Positions 1 through 9,034 of a stretch of DNA of 64,000 nucleotides are shown piece by piece; the stretch's first letter is position 1; every line of letters starts with the position of its first letter. Location: assembly GCF_004368785.1 (NCBI RefSeq), contig NZ_SODM01000004.1, positions 174,521 through 238,520 on the forward strand. The letters are read 5' to 3'. Source of the stretch: Flavobacterium sp. 270 (lineage in GTDB: Bacteria > Bacteroidota > Bacteroidia > Flavobacteriales > Flavobacteriaceae). The notes beneath the pieces were generated by a model. The model searched no databases and was not told where the DNA came from. It saw nothing but the letters and a program-made list of their open reading frames with translations. Position numbers and translations under genes: made by a program.

Positions 1-740
1 GCAACCGCAGTTTCTGCTTGTGTTTTTGCTTTGGCAGCATCTACATCAGAAATTCTTAATGCAAGACGTAATCTAAGACTGTTTCCAAATCTTCTCCATT
101 TGTCTACACTTCCCTGGTAAACTCTGTCATTTGCTTGTAATAAACTTACTGTAGCTGTACTGCTTGAAGTTAATGTAGCATTTGCTTCGTCTAACAATTT
201 AAAGAAATCTGCATAAATAACTTCCTGGCTGTCGTATCCTACTTTTTCCTTACCATTTCCAGCTTCTGTATAAGGAATTGGTCCGTAAGCATCTGTCATT
301 TGATTGTACATAAATACTTTCCAGATTTTTAATACTGCACTTGCCTGTGTATCGTCTTTAGCCGCTTTTACAGCGTTGTTTAAAGCAGGAACGGCAACAG
401 TGTAAAATCTTGTCCATCCGCGAGATTCAAAACCGCTGAAATCATTTCTTTCTGTACCATATCCACAGCTTAAATACTGGATAAAAGTAGAAGACAAGAT
501 TCCTGTAGCAATACCCCAAGTTCCCTGATCATCTACACCAGGTGAAGAATAAGATCCGTTATGGATACCTGCGTAAAGCGCTGAAGCAAATGAAGGTCCA
601 GCCAGCGTTGCGTCTAATTGATCTTCTGTAAGCGAATTTGGATCTGTGTTTATTTCATCAAAATCGTTTGTACAGCTCGAAAAAATTGAGACCAATGACA
701 GGACAACTCCTAATGTTTTTATTTTATAACTATTTTTCAT
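1..740 (-). CDS. SusD/RagB-like glycan-binding lipoprotein (partial, C-terminus off window)
   Basis: This is the surface glycan-binding partner of the TonB-dependent receptor just upstream. I translated it by hand from the ATG at 738-740. The product begins MKNSYKIKTLGVVLSLVSIF and has a lipobox SSC with the acylated Cys at about residue 23. The mature start, TNDFDEINTDPNSLT, is typical of the SusD-like nutrient-binding lipoprotein group (PF12771 type). About 246 residues are present and the reading frame is still open at base 1, so the C-terminal half is missing. It starts 16 bases after the SusC stop, the usual susC-susD order, and is surely co-transcribed with it. The ligand cannot be read from sequence; the neighbouring enzymes suggest N-glycan fragments. 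Confidence 0.9.
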   Translation of the reverse strand, partial: MKNSYKIKTLGVVLSLVSIFSSCTNDFDEINTDPNSLTEDQLDATLAGPSFASALYAGIHNGSYSSPGVDDQGTWGIATGILSSTFIQYLSCGYGTERNDFSGFESRGWTRFYTVAVPALNNAVKAAKDDTQASAVLKIWKVFMYNQMTDAYGPIPYTEAGNGKEKVGYDSQEVIYADFFKLLDEANATLTSSSTATVSLLQANDRVYQGSVDKWRRFGNSLRLRLALRISDVDAAKAKTQAETAV

Positions 741-756
741 GATTCTCTTTTTTTAA

Positions 757-3700
757 TTAAAATCCAAATTTCACATTAACTCCATAATCTCTCGTAGAAG
801 GAATGTTGAAAGATTCTATACCTTGTAAGTTTCCTGTCCCTGCTCCTGCTTCTGGATCAAAATATTTTGCTTTATTCACGAAAAAGAATAAATTTCTTCC
901 CACTAATGAGAAATCAATACTAGTGAAACCTGAATTATTCAAGATACGTTTTGGTAATGAATATCCAAATACAAGCTCTCTTAATCTGATGTTTGTAGCA
1001 TCATAAATAAAAGGTTCTGCAATTGGAGTTCTTTGTCCTACAGATGTCCAGTATTGTTCTGCTGTAATATTTGTAGTATTTGGTCTATAAGTTCCGTCTC
1101 CGTTTGCAACAACTCCAGGAACTACAATTCCGCCATCTCTTCCTGCCAATGTAATTTCATTAACTCCTAAACCAGCTTCTCTAGCTTGTGTATAAGAAAT
1201 AACTTCACCACCAATTCTAAAGTCTACTAAGAAACTCAATGAGAAATCTTTGTATTTGAAGTTATTTTTGAAACCTGCAGTCCAATCTGGATTAAAGTTT
1301 CCTGCACGAACATCAAAACTATTTGTAGCAAGCGGTAAACCAGCAGCATTTACAATAACTTGTCCGTCAGGACTTCTTTGGAAACCTTTGATGTATAAAT
1401 CACCATATTCTCCGCCAACAACAACTTTACTTCTTACTAAACGACCTTCTCCAAGAACAAGTTCTTCTCTTTGATCGTAGATAGATTTAACTTCTGATTT
1501 GTAAGATGCGTAGTTTGCTGTAATATCCCAAGAGAAATTTTCTGTTAAGATTGGAGTCGCTGTAAGAACAAACTCGATACCTCTGTTTTCGATTTCACCA
1601 CCATTTACAACTCTTCTGGAATATCCTGAAGCTTCTGGAGTATTGATGTAGAAAATCTGATCTTTTGTATTTGTTTTGAAATATGTGAAATCTAAACCAA
1701 TTCTGTTTTTTAAGAATCTAACATCTGCACCAAACTCTAAAGAGTTAGACATCTCTGGTCTAAGATTAGGATTTGCAGCTGTAGTTTGTCCGTATAACAT
1801 ACCACCGTTACCACCAATATAAGATATTCTAGAACTAGTTTGGTAAGGATCTGTATCGTTACCTACTTTTGCGTAAGAAGCTCTTACTTTTGCAAAACTC
1901 ATTACTTCTGGTAAAGTTACCATATCTGAGATTACACCAGAAAGACCAACTGAAGGATAGAAGAATGATCTGTTGTCTGCTGGTAATGTAGAAGACCAGT
2001 CATTTCTTCCTGTAATATCAAGGAACAAATAGTTTTTGTAACCAATTTGTCCGAAACCGTAAACAGAATTAATTTGTTTATCTGATGCTGTAGAAGTCGA
2101 TTGAATTGTAGCTACATTAGATAATGCAAAATAATTTCTTTTACTTAATACACCGCCAGAACCTAATGAAGAACTGTTTTGCTGTAACATGTTTGCACCA
2201 GCATTAAGACCAATTGTAAAGTCTCCAAATTTCTCATTATAAGAAAGTAATGCATCTGTATTGAACTCGCTTACAGTTTCATAAGATTCACTGTATGAAC
2301 CTAAATTATTATTAAACTGAGCAGTAGCAAATCTGTCTCTTACCGATTTATTTGTCATTTGGTCTAAACCAGCTCTAACTTGTAAACTTAAAGTATTAGT
2401 AAACTCATATTTAAGCGAAGCTAAACCAATAAATCTATTTCTTTTGTCTTTACGAGCATCATCACGTAATGCAGACCAGTATGGGTTACCGCCTGGAGCA
2501 CCTGTTTCATCAAGGAAATAGTTTTTTTGCAATTGTCCTGCAGCGTCAGTGTATTCGAAATCTCTGTAATCATTAAATTTCAAACTACGAGGCATTAAGT
2601 AAACTGATGTACCAATAGACTCCTCACCTGTTCTTAATAAGTTATCGATGTCCTGTACAATGTAGTTTGTTTTTACATCTAATGATAATTTATCCGAAAG
2701 TTTACTTGTCAATCTTAAGTTAAGATTGTGTCTGTCTAAAGCATTTCCGCCAACAATACCTTCTGCACGAGTATTCGTGTAAGAGAAATAACCTTGCGCT
2801 TTTTCATTTCCTGAAGTAATAGTCAATGTATTCGCTAAGTTATATCCTGTTTTAAAGAAATCCATTGCATTATTTGGCTGTGGTGTATAACTTGTAGTTG
2901 CAGGACCAGAATAATTAGGATTACGAACCAACTGCCAAGCCGCAACCTGACGTCCGTCTAATTTTCCTCCCCAGCTTGAGCTAGAATTTGCCACATAGTT
3001 TCCTTGAGTTCCTTGTCCGTACTCATTTTGGAAATTCGTTAAATCATAAGCTGTAGAAGCCATAAAGTTAGATGACAACGAAACCGAAGTTTTACCAGCT
3101 TTTCCAGATTTAGTAGTAATTACAATTACACCATTTGATGCTCTTGTACCATAAAGTGCTGCTGCAGATGGTCCTTTAAGAACCGTCATAGAAGCAATAT
3201 CTTCTGGATTAATGTTAGAAATACCATCAGGTTGTGTAGTTCCTCCTGTATCAATATCAGGATTTGTTGTTGAAGTACCATTACTAATTGGCACACCATC
3301 TACAACATACATTGGCTGATTGTTTCCGTTTAATGATCTATTTCCTCTTAAAGTAATTCTGGAAGAAGAACCTACACCATTTGAAGTAGTAGAAAAGTTA
3401 AGACCCGCAACTTTACCAGATAAAGAGTTGGCAACGTTTAATGATCTTGCTTCAGAAAGCTCGTCTACAGAAATGTTCTGTGCAGAATAGGTAATCGCTT
3501 TTTTCTCTCTTTTTAAACCAAGAGCTGTAACCACAACTTCTCCCAACTGCTGAGCATCTGCTCCTAAAGCTACATTAATAGTAGTTTGTCCCGAAACAGC
3601 AACTTCTTTTGAAGCATTGCCTACATAAGAAAAAACTAAAACTGCCGATTGGCTTGGAACGGTAATACTGTACTTACCATCAAAATCTGTTGATGTACTT

Positions 3701-3852
3701 GTCTTTGTTCCTTTAACAACAACATTGGCTCCTGGAATTGGAATTCCGCTTCCGGCCTCTGTTATCGTTCCTTTTACTGTTGTCTGTGCTTCTAGGTTTT
3801 GGAATCCGAATAAGCATATGACAAACAGTAATTTTAGTACGTCTTTAATCAT
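757..3852 (-). CDS. SusC/RagA-family TonB-dependent outer-membrane transporter
   Basis: This 1031-residue protein should import oligosaccharides through the outer membrane using TonB energy. Residues 1-22 form a signal peptide ending LEAQ. Residues 24-100 are a carboxypeptidase-regulatory-like domain (VKGTITEAG...GANVVVKG). A TonB-box-like EVVVTALG lies at 105-112. The plug at about 115-250 carries the family signatures YVVDGVPI (182-189) and LKGPSAAALYGTRASNG (from 225). The rest is beta-barrel ending in an aromatic residue (VKFGF). It heads a two-gene unit with SusD and is preceded by 255 bp of non-coding DNA rich in dyad symmetry, including a copy of a motif shared with three other promoters. 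It has no N-terminal STN domain, so signalling through a FecR/ECF pair is not expected; the nearby LytTR system is the likelier regulator. Confidence 0.95.
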   Translation of the reverse strand: MIKDVLKLLFVICLFGFQNLEAQTTVKGTITEAGSGIPIPGANVVVKGTKTSTSTDFDGKYSITVPSQSAVLVFSYVGNASKEVAVSGQTTINVALGADAQQLGEVVVTALGLKREKKAITYSAQNISVDELSEARSLNVANSLSGKVAGLNFSTTSNGVGSSSRITLRGNRSLNGNNQPMYVVDGVPISNGTSTTNPDIDTGGTTQPDGISNINPEDIASMTVLKGPSAAALYGTRASNGVIVITTKSGKAGKTSVSLSSNFMASTAYDLTNFQNEYGQGTQGNYVANSSSSWGGKLDGRQVAAWQLVRNPNYSGPATTSYTPQPNNAMDFFKTGYNLANTLTITSGNEKAQGYFSYTNTRAEGIVGGNALDRHNLNLRLTSKLSDKLSLDVKTNYIVQDIDNLLRTGEESIGTSVYLMPRSLKFNDYRDFEYTDAAGQLQKNYFLDETGAPGGNPYWSALRDDARKDKRNRFIGLASLKYEFTNTLSLQVRAGLDQMTNKSVRDRFATAQFNNNLGSYSESYETVSEFNTDALLSYNEKFGDFTIGLNAGANMLQQNSSSLGSGGVLSKRNYFALSNVATIQSTSTASDKQINSVYGFGQIGYKNYLFLDITGRNDWSSTLPADNRSFFYPSVGLSGVISDMVTLPEVMSFAKVRASYAKVGNDTDPYQTSSRISYIGGNGGMLYGQTTAANPNLRPEMSNSLEFGADVRFLKNRIGLDFTYFKTNTKDQIFYINTPEASGYSRRVVNGGEIENRGIEFVLTATPILTENFSWDITANYASYKSEVKSIYDQREELVLGEGRLVRSKVVVGGEYGDLYIKGFQRSPDGQVIVNAAGLPLATNSFDVRAGNFNPDWTAGFKNNFKYKDFSLSFLVDFRIGGEVISYTQAREAGLGVNEITLAGRDGGIVVPGVVANGDGTYRPNTTNITAEQYWTSVGQRTPIAEPFIYDATNIRLRELVFGYSLPKRILNNSGFTSIDFSLVGRNLFFFVNKAKYFDPEAGAGTGNLQGIESFNIPSTRDYGVNVKFGF

Positions 3853-3873
3853 ATTAGTTGTTTTTTTAGAGTT

Positions 3874-4022
3874 AATAACATGTTAAACTTAAGAATACAT
3901 TTTGTTAACAAAATATTATTTCGACAAATGACAATTTTCAAAAGGTGTACGTAATACATTTATTTAAAATTGTCTTTTTTCGACTTAAAATCCTTACTTT
4001 TTCAATAGCTTAACATGTTATT
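3874..4022. promoter_or_regulatory. Dyad-symmetric region upstream of SusC
   Basis: Two nested inverted repeats share nearly one centre. The outer arms are aataacatgttaa (3874-3886) and ttaacatgttatt (4010-4022), each built on a 10-bp palindrome, taacatgtta. The inner 18-bp arms (3921-3938 and 3966-3983, core gacaatttt/aaaattgtc) match at 16 of 18 positions. A separate perfect 16-bp palindrome, attttgttaacaaaat, lies at 3899-3914, next to motif copy A. This is the only sizeable gap between the GH3 stop and the SusC start, so a SusCD-specific promoter or operator here is likely. Confidence 0.5.
3911..3932 (-). promoter_or_regulatory. Shared motif, copy A, upstream of SusC
   Basis: Read on the minus strand this is GTCATTTGTCGAAATAATAT, about 60 nt before the SusC start. 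The same sequence with few changes precedes GH92 (25394-25413), nagB (29777-29796) and GH29 (32050-32069). It contains a short direct repeat, TGTCATT/TGTCGAA, with a 7-bp period. Binding by the LytTR regulator at 26597 is inferred, not shown. Confidence 0.55.
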
Positions 4023-4107
4023 TAATCTCAACCAATTCGTCAAAAATTCAGACGTATTATTTATAAAATACTTAAAACTTTAAACATCTTATTCCTTATT
4101 ACCAAAA

Positions 4108-6768
4108 TCAATCAATAACCTTAAAACCGGCCTTTTGCTGATCTGTAGAATTTCCGCCAACCATCACTTCAAAGTCACCAGATTCTACCACATTTTTCAT
4201 TTCGCGATTCCATAATGCAAGTTCAGCAGCAGTCAAAATAAACTCAACATGTTTTGTTTGTCCTTTTTCGATGAACAACCTTTTAAAACCTCTCAACGTT
4301 TTTTCCGGCGTAGTTACACTGCTGTAAATATCATTTACATACAATTGTACTACTTCATCGCCATCAAAATTCCCAATATTTTTAACATCTACACTTACTT
4401 TAACTTCTCCGTCTTTTTTGATTTCTTTAACATTTAAAGCCAGATTAGAATATTCAAATTTGGTATAACTTAAACCGTAACCAAAAGTATAAAGCGGATT
4501 TTCGCTTTCGCTAACATATCTGTGTATCGCAGATGGTTTTTGGTTATAATATATAGGTAGCTGTCCAACTGATTTTGGAACTGTGATCGGAAGTCTTCCA
4601 CCAGGATTATAATTTCCGAATAAAACATCAGCTACAGCTCTTCCTCCGTTTTCACCTGGAAACCATCCTTCTACAATAGCCGGAATATTATCGGCAATCC
4701 AGTTTGTAGAAAGCGGACGACCGTTTAACAACACACAAACCACAGGAGTTCCTGTTTTCTGAATTGCTTCGATCAATTCTTGCTGCATTCCGTGTAAGTC
4801 TAAAGTTGCCACATCTCTGTTTTCCTCAACCAATTCGTTTGATTCTCCTAAAACTACAATCGCAACATCTGCTTTTTTAGCAATTTCTACAGCCGGCTGT
4901 AAATTCACTCTTTCCAGATTCCAACGTAAGTGCGCTCTGGCTCCCCAACCGCCTTCCCACATTTCTATGCGGACTTTGTATTTTTTACCAGCTTCTATAT
5001 TTTTTGGAGTTGTAACGATACTAGTCGCACCTTTTGTCCAGTTGTCAATAACCAATTGATCGTCAATCCACATTCTTATTCCGTCATCAGAACTTAAACC
5101 TAACCAGCCGTCAAAAGCTTTATCTGATTTTATGTAACCCGTCCAGCGAATAGAAAAATCATCATCATTAACACCAACACCCGGAGACCAAGGCCAGTCA
5201 AACTCTAATTGATTATCAATACGCGTTAATGCAGGAGTTCCTTCAACATTTCTATTATTAAAATATTCTCCTTTTAATCCGTTTTGTGCTTCATCAGGAG
5301 TAAACAAATATTTTGACGGAATTACTTGTCCCATAACGATTAACGGAACTCCTTCTTCGTACATCACATTTGTTTTTGCACCAACAACTTCTTTGATTCC
5401 TTCTAAAACTGTTTTACCCACTTTGTTATGAACTGAATATCCTCCTAAACGTGAAGCATTTGCATTTGGTCCGATAACGGCAATATTCTGAATGTCTTTC
5501 TTTAGCGGCAGCGTATTGTTATCATTCTTCAATAAAATCATAGATTTTTGTGCAGCTTCAAGAGCAATCTGTTGATTTTCTTTGGTATGAAAACGCTCTT
5601 TAATTAAATTTTTATCCGTGTATGGATTTTCAAATAATCCCAATAAAAATTTCAATCTTAAAACTCCTCCCGCAGCACGGTCGATATTTTCCTGCGTTAA
5701 TTTTTTCTCGTTAACTAATTCGATTATCGTGTTTTGCCAGAATTCATTCGTAAAATCATAAAACTGCATATCAACTCCCGCCGTAATCGCTTCTCTGATA
5801 CTTTCTTTTGGAGAATCAGAAACTTTATGTGTAGTCTGAATGTATTTAATAGCACCCAAATCTGAAACTACAATTCCTTTAAAACCCCATTCTTTTCTTA
5901 AAACATCGGTTAATAACCAGTGATTTGCAGCACAAGGAATTCCGTCTAACTCAGAATATGCGCACATTGTTCCCAATGCACCGCCTTTTGTAAATGCTTT
6001 TTGAAAAGAAGGTAAATGATCTTCGCGAGCAGAACGTTCTCCAACCAAAATCGGAGAAGAATTTCCTCCCGCCTGCGGAATCCCGTGTACAGCAAAGTGT
6101 TTTGGCTCTGCAATTATAGAACGGTCTGATTTTAAATCGTCACCTTGTAATCCTTTAATAAAAGCCAAACCAATTTCGCTGTTCAAATAAGCATCTTCAC
6201 CAAAAGTTTCGGCAACTCTTCCCCATCTTGGTTCGCGTCCTAAATCTAAATTCGGACCTAAACCAAAATGAACGCCGTGTGCTCTTGCCTCTTTAGCAAT
6301 AACTTCACCCACTTTTCCAATCATATTCGTGTCCCAGGTTGCGCCAAGACCAATATTCATTGGGAAAGCTGTACTTCCGTCATCCAGATAACCGTGAAGC
6401 ATTTCACACATAATCAATGCCGGAATTCCCCAACGGTTTCCTTTTATAACATCAGTCTGCAAATCATTAATCATTTTCGCCGAACGCGGATAAATGTCAT
6501 GAATCGCTCCAATTCCTAATTTTCCAATTTTCAAAGCCGATTTAGACTTCGAGAAATCTTCTTTTTCTTTAAAGTATTCGCCTTTGTACATATCCATCTG
6601 GCGCACCTTCTCCTCAAGCGTCATTCGGCTTAACAAATCTTTTACTCTTTCTTCTACTGGCAGTTTCGCATCCTGATACGGATATTTTTGCTGCGCCGAT
6701 CCGTGGTTAAAAAAACCTAAAGCCATTATGAAAATAATGGCTTGTTTTTTCATTCTTAATTGTAACAT
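4108..6768 (-). CDS. GH3 family beta-glycosidase with PA14 insertion
   Basis: This 886-residue exo-acting beta-glycosidase (beta-glucosidase or a related activity) has a signal peptide at 6-25 and is probably periplasmic. The start may really be Met6 (MKKQAIIFIM), because residues 1-5 precede a normal signal peptide. The GH3 N-terminal TIM barrel includes LGREPRWGR (176-184), the KHF at 223-225 and the nucleophile motif VSDLGA with Asp303. The GH3 C-terminal domain (NIAVIGPNA) is interrupted by a PA14 domain at about 500-640 (GLKGEYFNN...SSDDGIRMWIDD). A fibronectin-III-like domain closes the protein. It lies 11 nt after the GH92 stop, in one operon with GH92 and GH29. The substrate is uncertain; in this setting it could remove terminal beta-Glc, GlcNAc or Xyl. 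Confidence 0.92.
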   Translation of the reverse strand: MLQLRMKKQAIIFIMALGFFNHGSAQQKYPYQDAKLPVEERVKDLLSRMTLEEKVRQMDMYKGEYFKEKEDFSKSKSALKIGKLGIGAIHDIYPRSAKMINDLQTDVIKGNRWGIPALIMCEMLHGYLDDGSTAFPMNIGLGATWDTNMIGKVGEVIAKEARAHGVHFGLGPNLDLGREPRWGRVAETFGEDAYLNSEIGLAFIKGLQGDDLKSDRSIIAEPKHFAVHGIPQAGGNSSPILVGERSAREDHLPSFQKAFTKGGALGTMCAYSELDGIPCAANHWLLTDVLRKEWGFKGIVVSDLGAIKYIQTTHKVSDSPKESIREAITAGVDMQFYDFTNEFWQNTIIELVNEKKLTQENIDRAAGGVLRLKFLLGLFENPYTDKNLIKERFHTKENQQIALEAAQKSMILLKNDNNTLPLKKDIQNIAVIGPNANASRLGGYSVHNKVGKTVLEGIKEVVGAKTNVMYEEGVPLIVMGQVIPSKYLFTPDEAQNGLKGEYFNNRNVEGTPALTRIDNQLEFDWPWSPGVGVNDDDFSIRWTGYIKSDKAFDGWLGLSSDDGIRMWIDDQLVIDNWTKGATSIVTTPKNIEAGKKYKVRIEMWEGGWGARAHLRWNLERVNLQPAVEIAKKADVAIVVLGESNELVEENRDVATLDLHGMQQELIEAIQKTGTPVVCVLLNGRPLSTNWIADNIPAIVEGWFPGENGGRAVADVLFGNYNPGGRLPITVPKSVGQLPIYYNQKPSAIHRYVSESENPLYTFGYGLSYTKFEYSNLALNVKEIKKDGEVKVSVDVKNIGNFDGDEVVQLYVNDIYSSVTTPEKTLRGFKRLFIEKGQTKHVEFILTAAELALWNREMKNVVESGDFEVMVGGNSTDQQKAGFKVID

Positions 6769-6779
6769 AGTTGTGGTTT

Positions 6780-9032
6780 TTAATTTTGTATCACTTTGAG
6801 TGTCTTTCCATTCACAAAATCATCATGCGAAATAAAATAACCGTTTAGTGTTTTTCCGTCTAATAGAATTTTGTTAATTTTCCCGTCTTTATTGACTTCA
6901 CGTTCAATAACAATATTTTTATTCTTGTAATATTTTGAATCTAACTCAATCGTAACTTTATCAAACATTGGCGTTGTAATGGTATAAAGCGGATCGCCCG
7001 GCGAAATCGGATAAATCCCAATCATAGAATATACCAGCCACGCCGACATTGTTCCCGTATCATCATTGCCGGGAAGTCCGCTTGGTTTATTTTGGAAATA
7101 TTCTCTAACCAGTTTTTTCACCATTTGCTGCGTTTTCCATTCTTCTCCTTTTACATAATTAAATAAATAAGGATTTGCAATGTCCGGCTCGTTTGCCATA
7201 TCAAATTGTTTGATGTCGAAGATTTTCTGCAATTGTGCCGAAAAAGCTTTTTCACCGCCCATTAATTTCATCAAACCTTTAATATCGTGCGGCACCATAA
7301 AATTATACTGCCAAGCATTTCCTTCAATAAAACCAACATTTTCTTCAAAATTAGCTCCAGAAACAGGATCAAATGGTTCGTACCAATTTCCGTTTGCAAT
7401 TCTTGGGCGAAGTAATTTTAGGTTTTTATCGAATAATTTTCTGTACGATAACGAACGGTTTTTAAAACGTTCAGCATCGGCAGTTTTTCCTAACGCTTTC
7501 GCTAAAAGTGAAATCGAATAATCAGACACATTGTATTCCTGAGTGGTAGAAACCGGCCCGCGGTCGTTCGTCGTTAAAAATCCTTTTTCCATATAATCTC
7601 TAAGTCCCGGACGAAGCGGATTATTTTCGATTTGGTCTGCACCTTTCAGCATTGCTTTGTAGGCTTTCTGCACATCAAAATCGCGAATTCCTTTTAAATA
7701 AGTATCTGCAATTACAATACTTGCCGGATCGCCAACCATGGTAAAAGTTTCTGTAGAATTTAATTCCCATTTTGGTAACCAGCCGTTTTCATCATACATT
7801 TCCAACATGCTTTTTACCATATTCGATTGTTGTTTTGGATAAACCAAAGACATCAATTGATGTAAATTTCTGTAGGTATCCCAAAGCGAAAAAACAGTAT
7901 AACGCGTTCCATCGGTTTTGCCAATTTTACTTCTTTTAATTTCCGGATATTCTCCGTTATAATCATTCAAAGTATTAGGGTGAATTAGCGTGTGATACAA
8001 AGCCGTGTAAAAAATCGTTTTGTCTTCTTTTGTACCGCCTTCAACCAAAATTTTAGAAAGTTCTTCGTTCCATTCGTTGTACGTTTCTTTATAAACCGCA
8101 TCAAAAGATTTATTTCCCGTTTCTTTTTCAAGGTTTTCGCGAGCGTTTGCAATACTTACATACGAAACTCCGATTTTTACTTCAACCGTTTCTTCTTTGT
8201 CAAAATCATAAGAAAAATAAGTTCCAATGCTGTCTCCCACAACCGTTTTGATTGTGTTGTCCATCATTCTCGTTTTTCCGTTATAGCCCATCCATTGTGC
8301 TTCTATACCTTCGTATTTTGAGGGCTTTTTCCAAACACCAAATTTGGCTGCAGGTTTAGAAAATTTCGCTACAAAATAAACTGGGTAAGCGTCTTCCGGA
8401 CTGTTATAACAAAACGAACCAACGCTTCTCATTCCTTCAATTTCAGTAGAGGAAACTACTTTTACCATTGCGCCTTCTTCATTTGTTAAGCCCAGTCCCA
8501 GATTTAACAAAATGTTTGATTTCCCTTTCGGGAAAGTGAATTTGCTGACTCCAACTCGTTTTGAAGCCGTAAACGACGCCTTTACATTATATTTATCCAG
8601 CGTTACGCCGTAAAAAGCGGTTTTGGCAATTTCGTTAGAATAAGTCGAACCGTATTTTAAATGATTGGTTTCTACTTCTCCTGTTGTTGGCATTAACAAA
8701 ATAACGCCCAATTCCGGACAACCAACACCGCTTAAATTTACCTGACTAAAACCTGTAATAAATTTATTTTCGTTTACATACGGATTTGATAACCAGCGGC
8801 TGTCTTTTTCTAAAGGCAGATTCTGCGGTCCCGCCACATTAAACGGACTTATACTTGCCATACCGCGTGGCGCAATTGGCCCCGGAAATGCCGCTCCGTA
8901 ATTGGAAGTTCCAATAAACGGATTTACATAATCTGCGGGTTGCTGTGCTGCAACTTTTATATTATTAAAAAACAGCATGAATAAACATGCTGTTTTAAGA
9001 AGTATACTTTTATTTAAAACCATAGGTTTCAT
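6780..9032 (-). CDS. GH92 alpha-mannosidase (first copy)
   Basis: This 750-residue calcium-dependent exo-alpha-mannosidase would trim mannose from N-glycan antennae in the periplasm. The signal peptide ends near residue 28 (VAAQQ), and the mature protein opens with DYVNPFIGTSNYG, a GH92 hallmark. The (alpha/alpha)6 catalytic domain shows LWDTYRNLHQL, EGNAWQYNF and the catalytic-Asp motif GNDDTGTMSAW at 655-665. In the stretch where the second GH92 of this locus reads NEPSHH, this protein reads NEPDIA, so the two probably prefer different linkages. It starts 2 nt after the GH29 stop and ends 11 nt before GH3, a tight operon. Met4 is an equally plausible start. Confidence 0.93.
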   Translation of the reverse strand: MKPMVLNKSILLKTACLFMLFFNNIKVAAQQPADYVNPFIGTSNYGAAFPGPIAPRGMASISPFNVAGPQNLPLEKDSRWLSNPYVNENKFITGFSQVNLSGVGCPELGVILLMPTTGEVETNHLKYGSTYSNEIAKTAFYGVTLDKYNVKASFTASKRVGVSKFTFPKGKSNILLNLGLGLTNEEGAMVKVVSSTEIEGMRSVGSFCYNSPEDAYPVYFVAKFSKPAAKFGVWKKPSKYEGIEAQWMGYNGKTRMMDNTIKTVVGDSIGTYFSYDFDKEETVEVKIGVSYVSIANARENLEKETGNKSFDAVYKETYNEWNEELSKILVEGGTKEDKTIFYTALYHTLIHPNTLNDYNGEYPEIKRSKIGKTDGTRYTVFSLWDTYRNLHQLMSLVYPKQQSNMVKSMLEMYDENGWLPKWELNSTETFTMVGDPASIVIADTYLKGIRDFDVQKAYKAMLKGADQIENNPLRPGLRDYMEKGFLTTNDRGPVSTTQEYNVSDYSISLLAKALGKTADAERFKNRSLSYRKLFDKNLKLLRPRIANGNWYEPFDPVSGANFEENVGFIEGNAWQYNFMVPHDIKGLMKLMGGEKAFSAQLQKIFDIKQFDMANEPDIANPYLFNYVKGEEWKTQQMVKKLVREYFQNKPSGLPGNDDTGTMSAWLVYSMIGIYPISPGDPLYTITTPMFDKVTIELDSKYYKNKNIVIEREVNKDGKINKILLDGKTLNGYFISHDDFVNGKTLKVIQN

Positions 9033-9034
9033 TT

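Noticed and set aside
1250-1474. Plus-strand open frames inside SusC and other large genes
   Set aside because: They are mirror frames of strongly supported genes, with no start context, domain or conserved pattern of their own.
4108-6768. PA14 insertion in GH3 as a sign of gene fusion
   Set aside because: PA14 inserted into the C-terminal domain is a standard architecture for GH3 beta-glucosidases, so it is not unusual.
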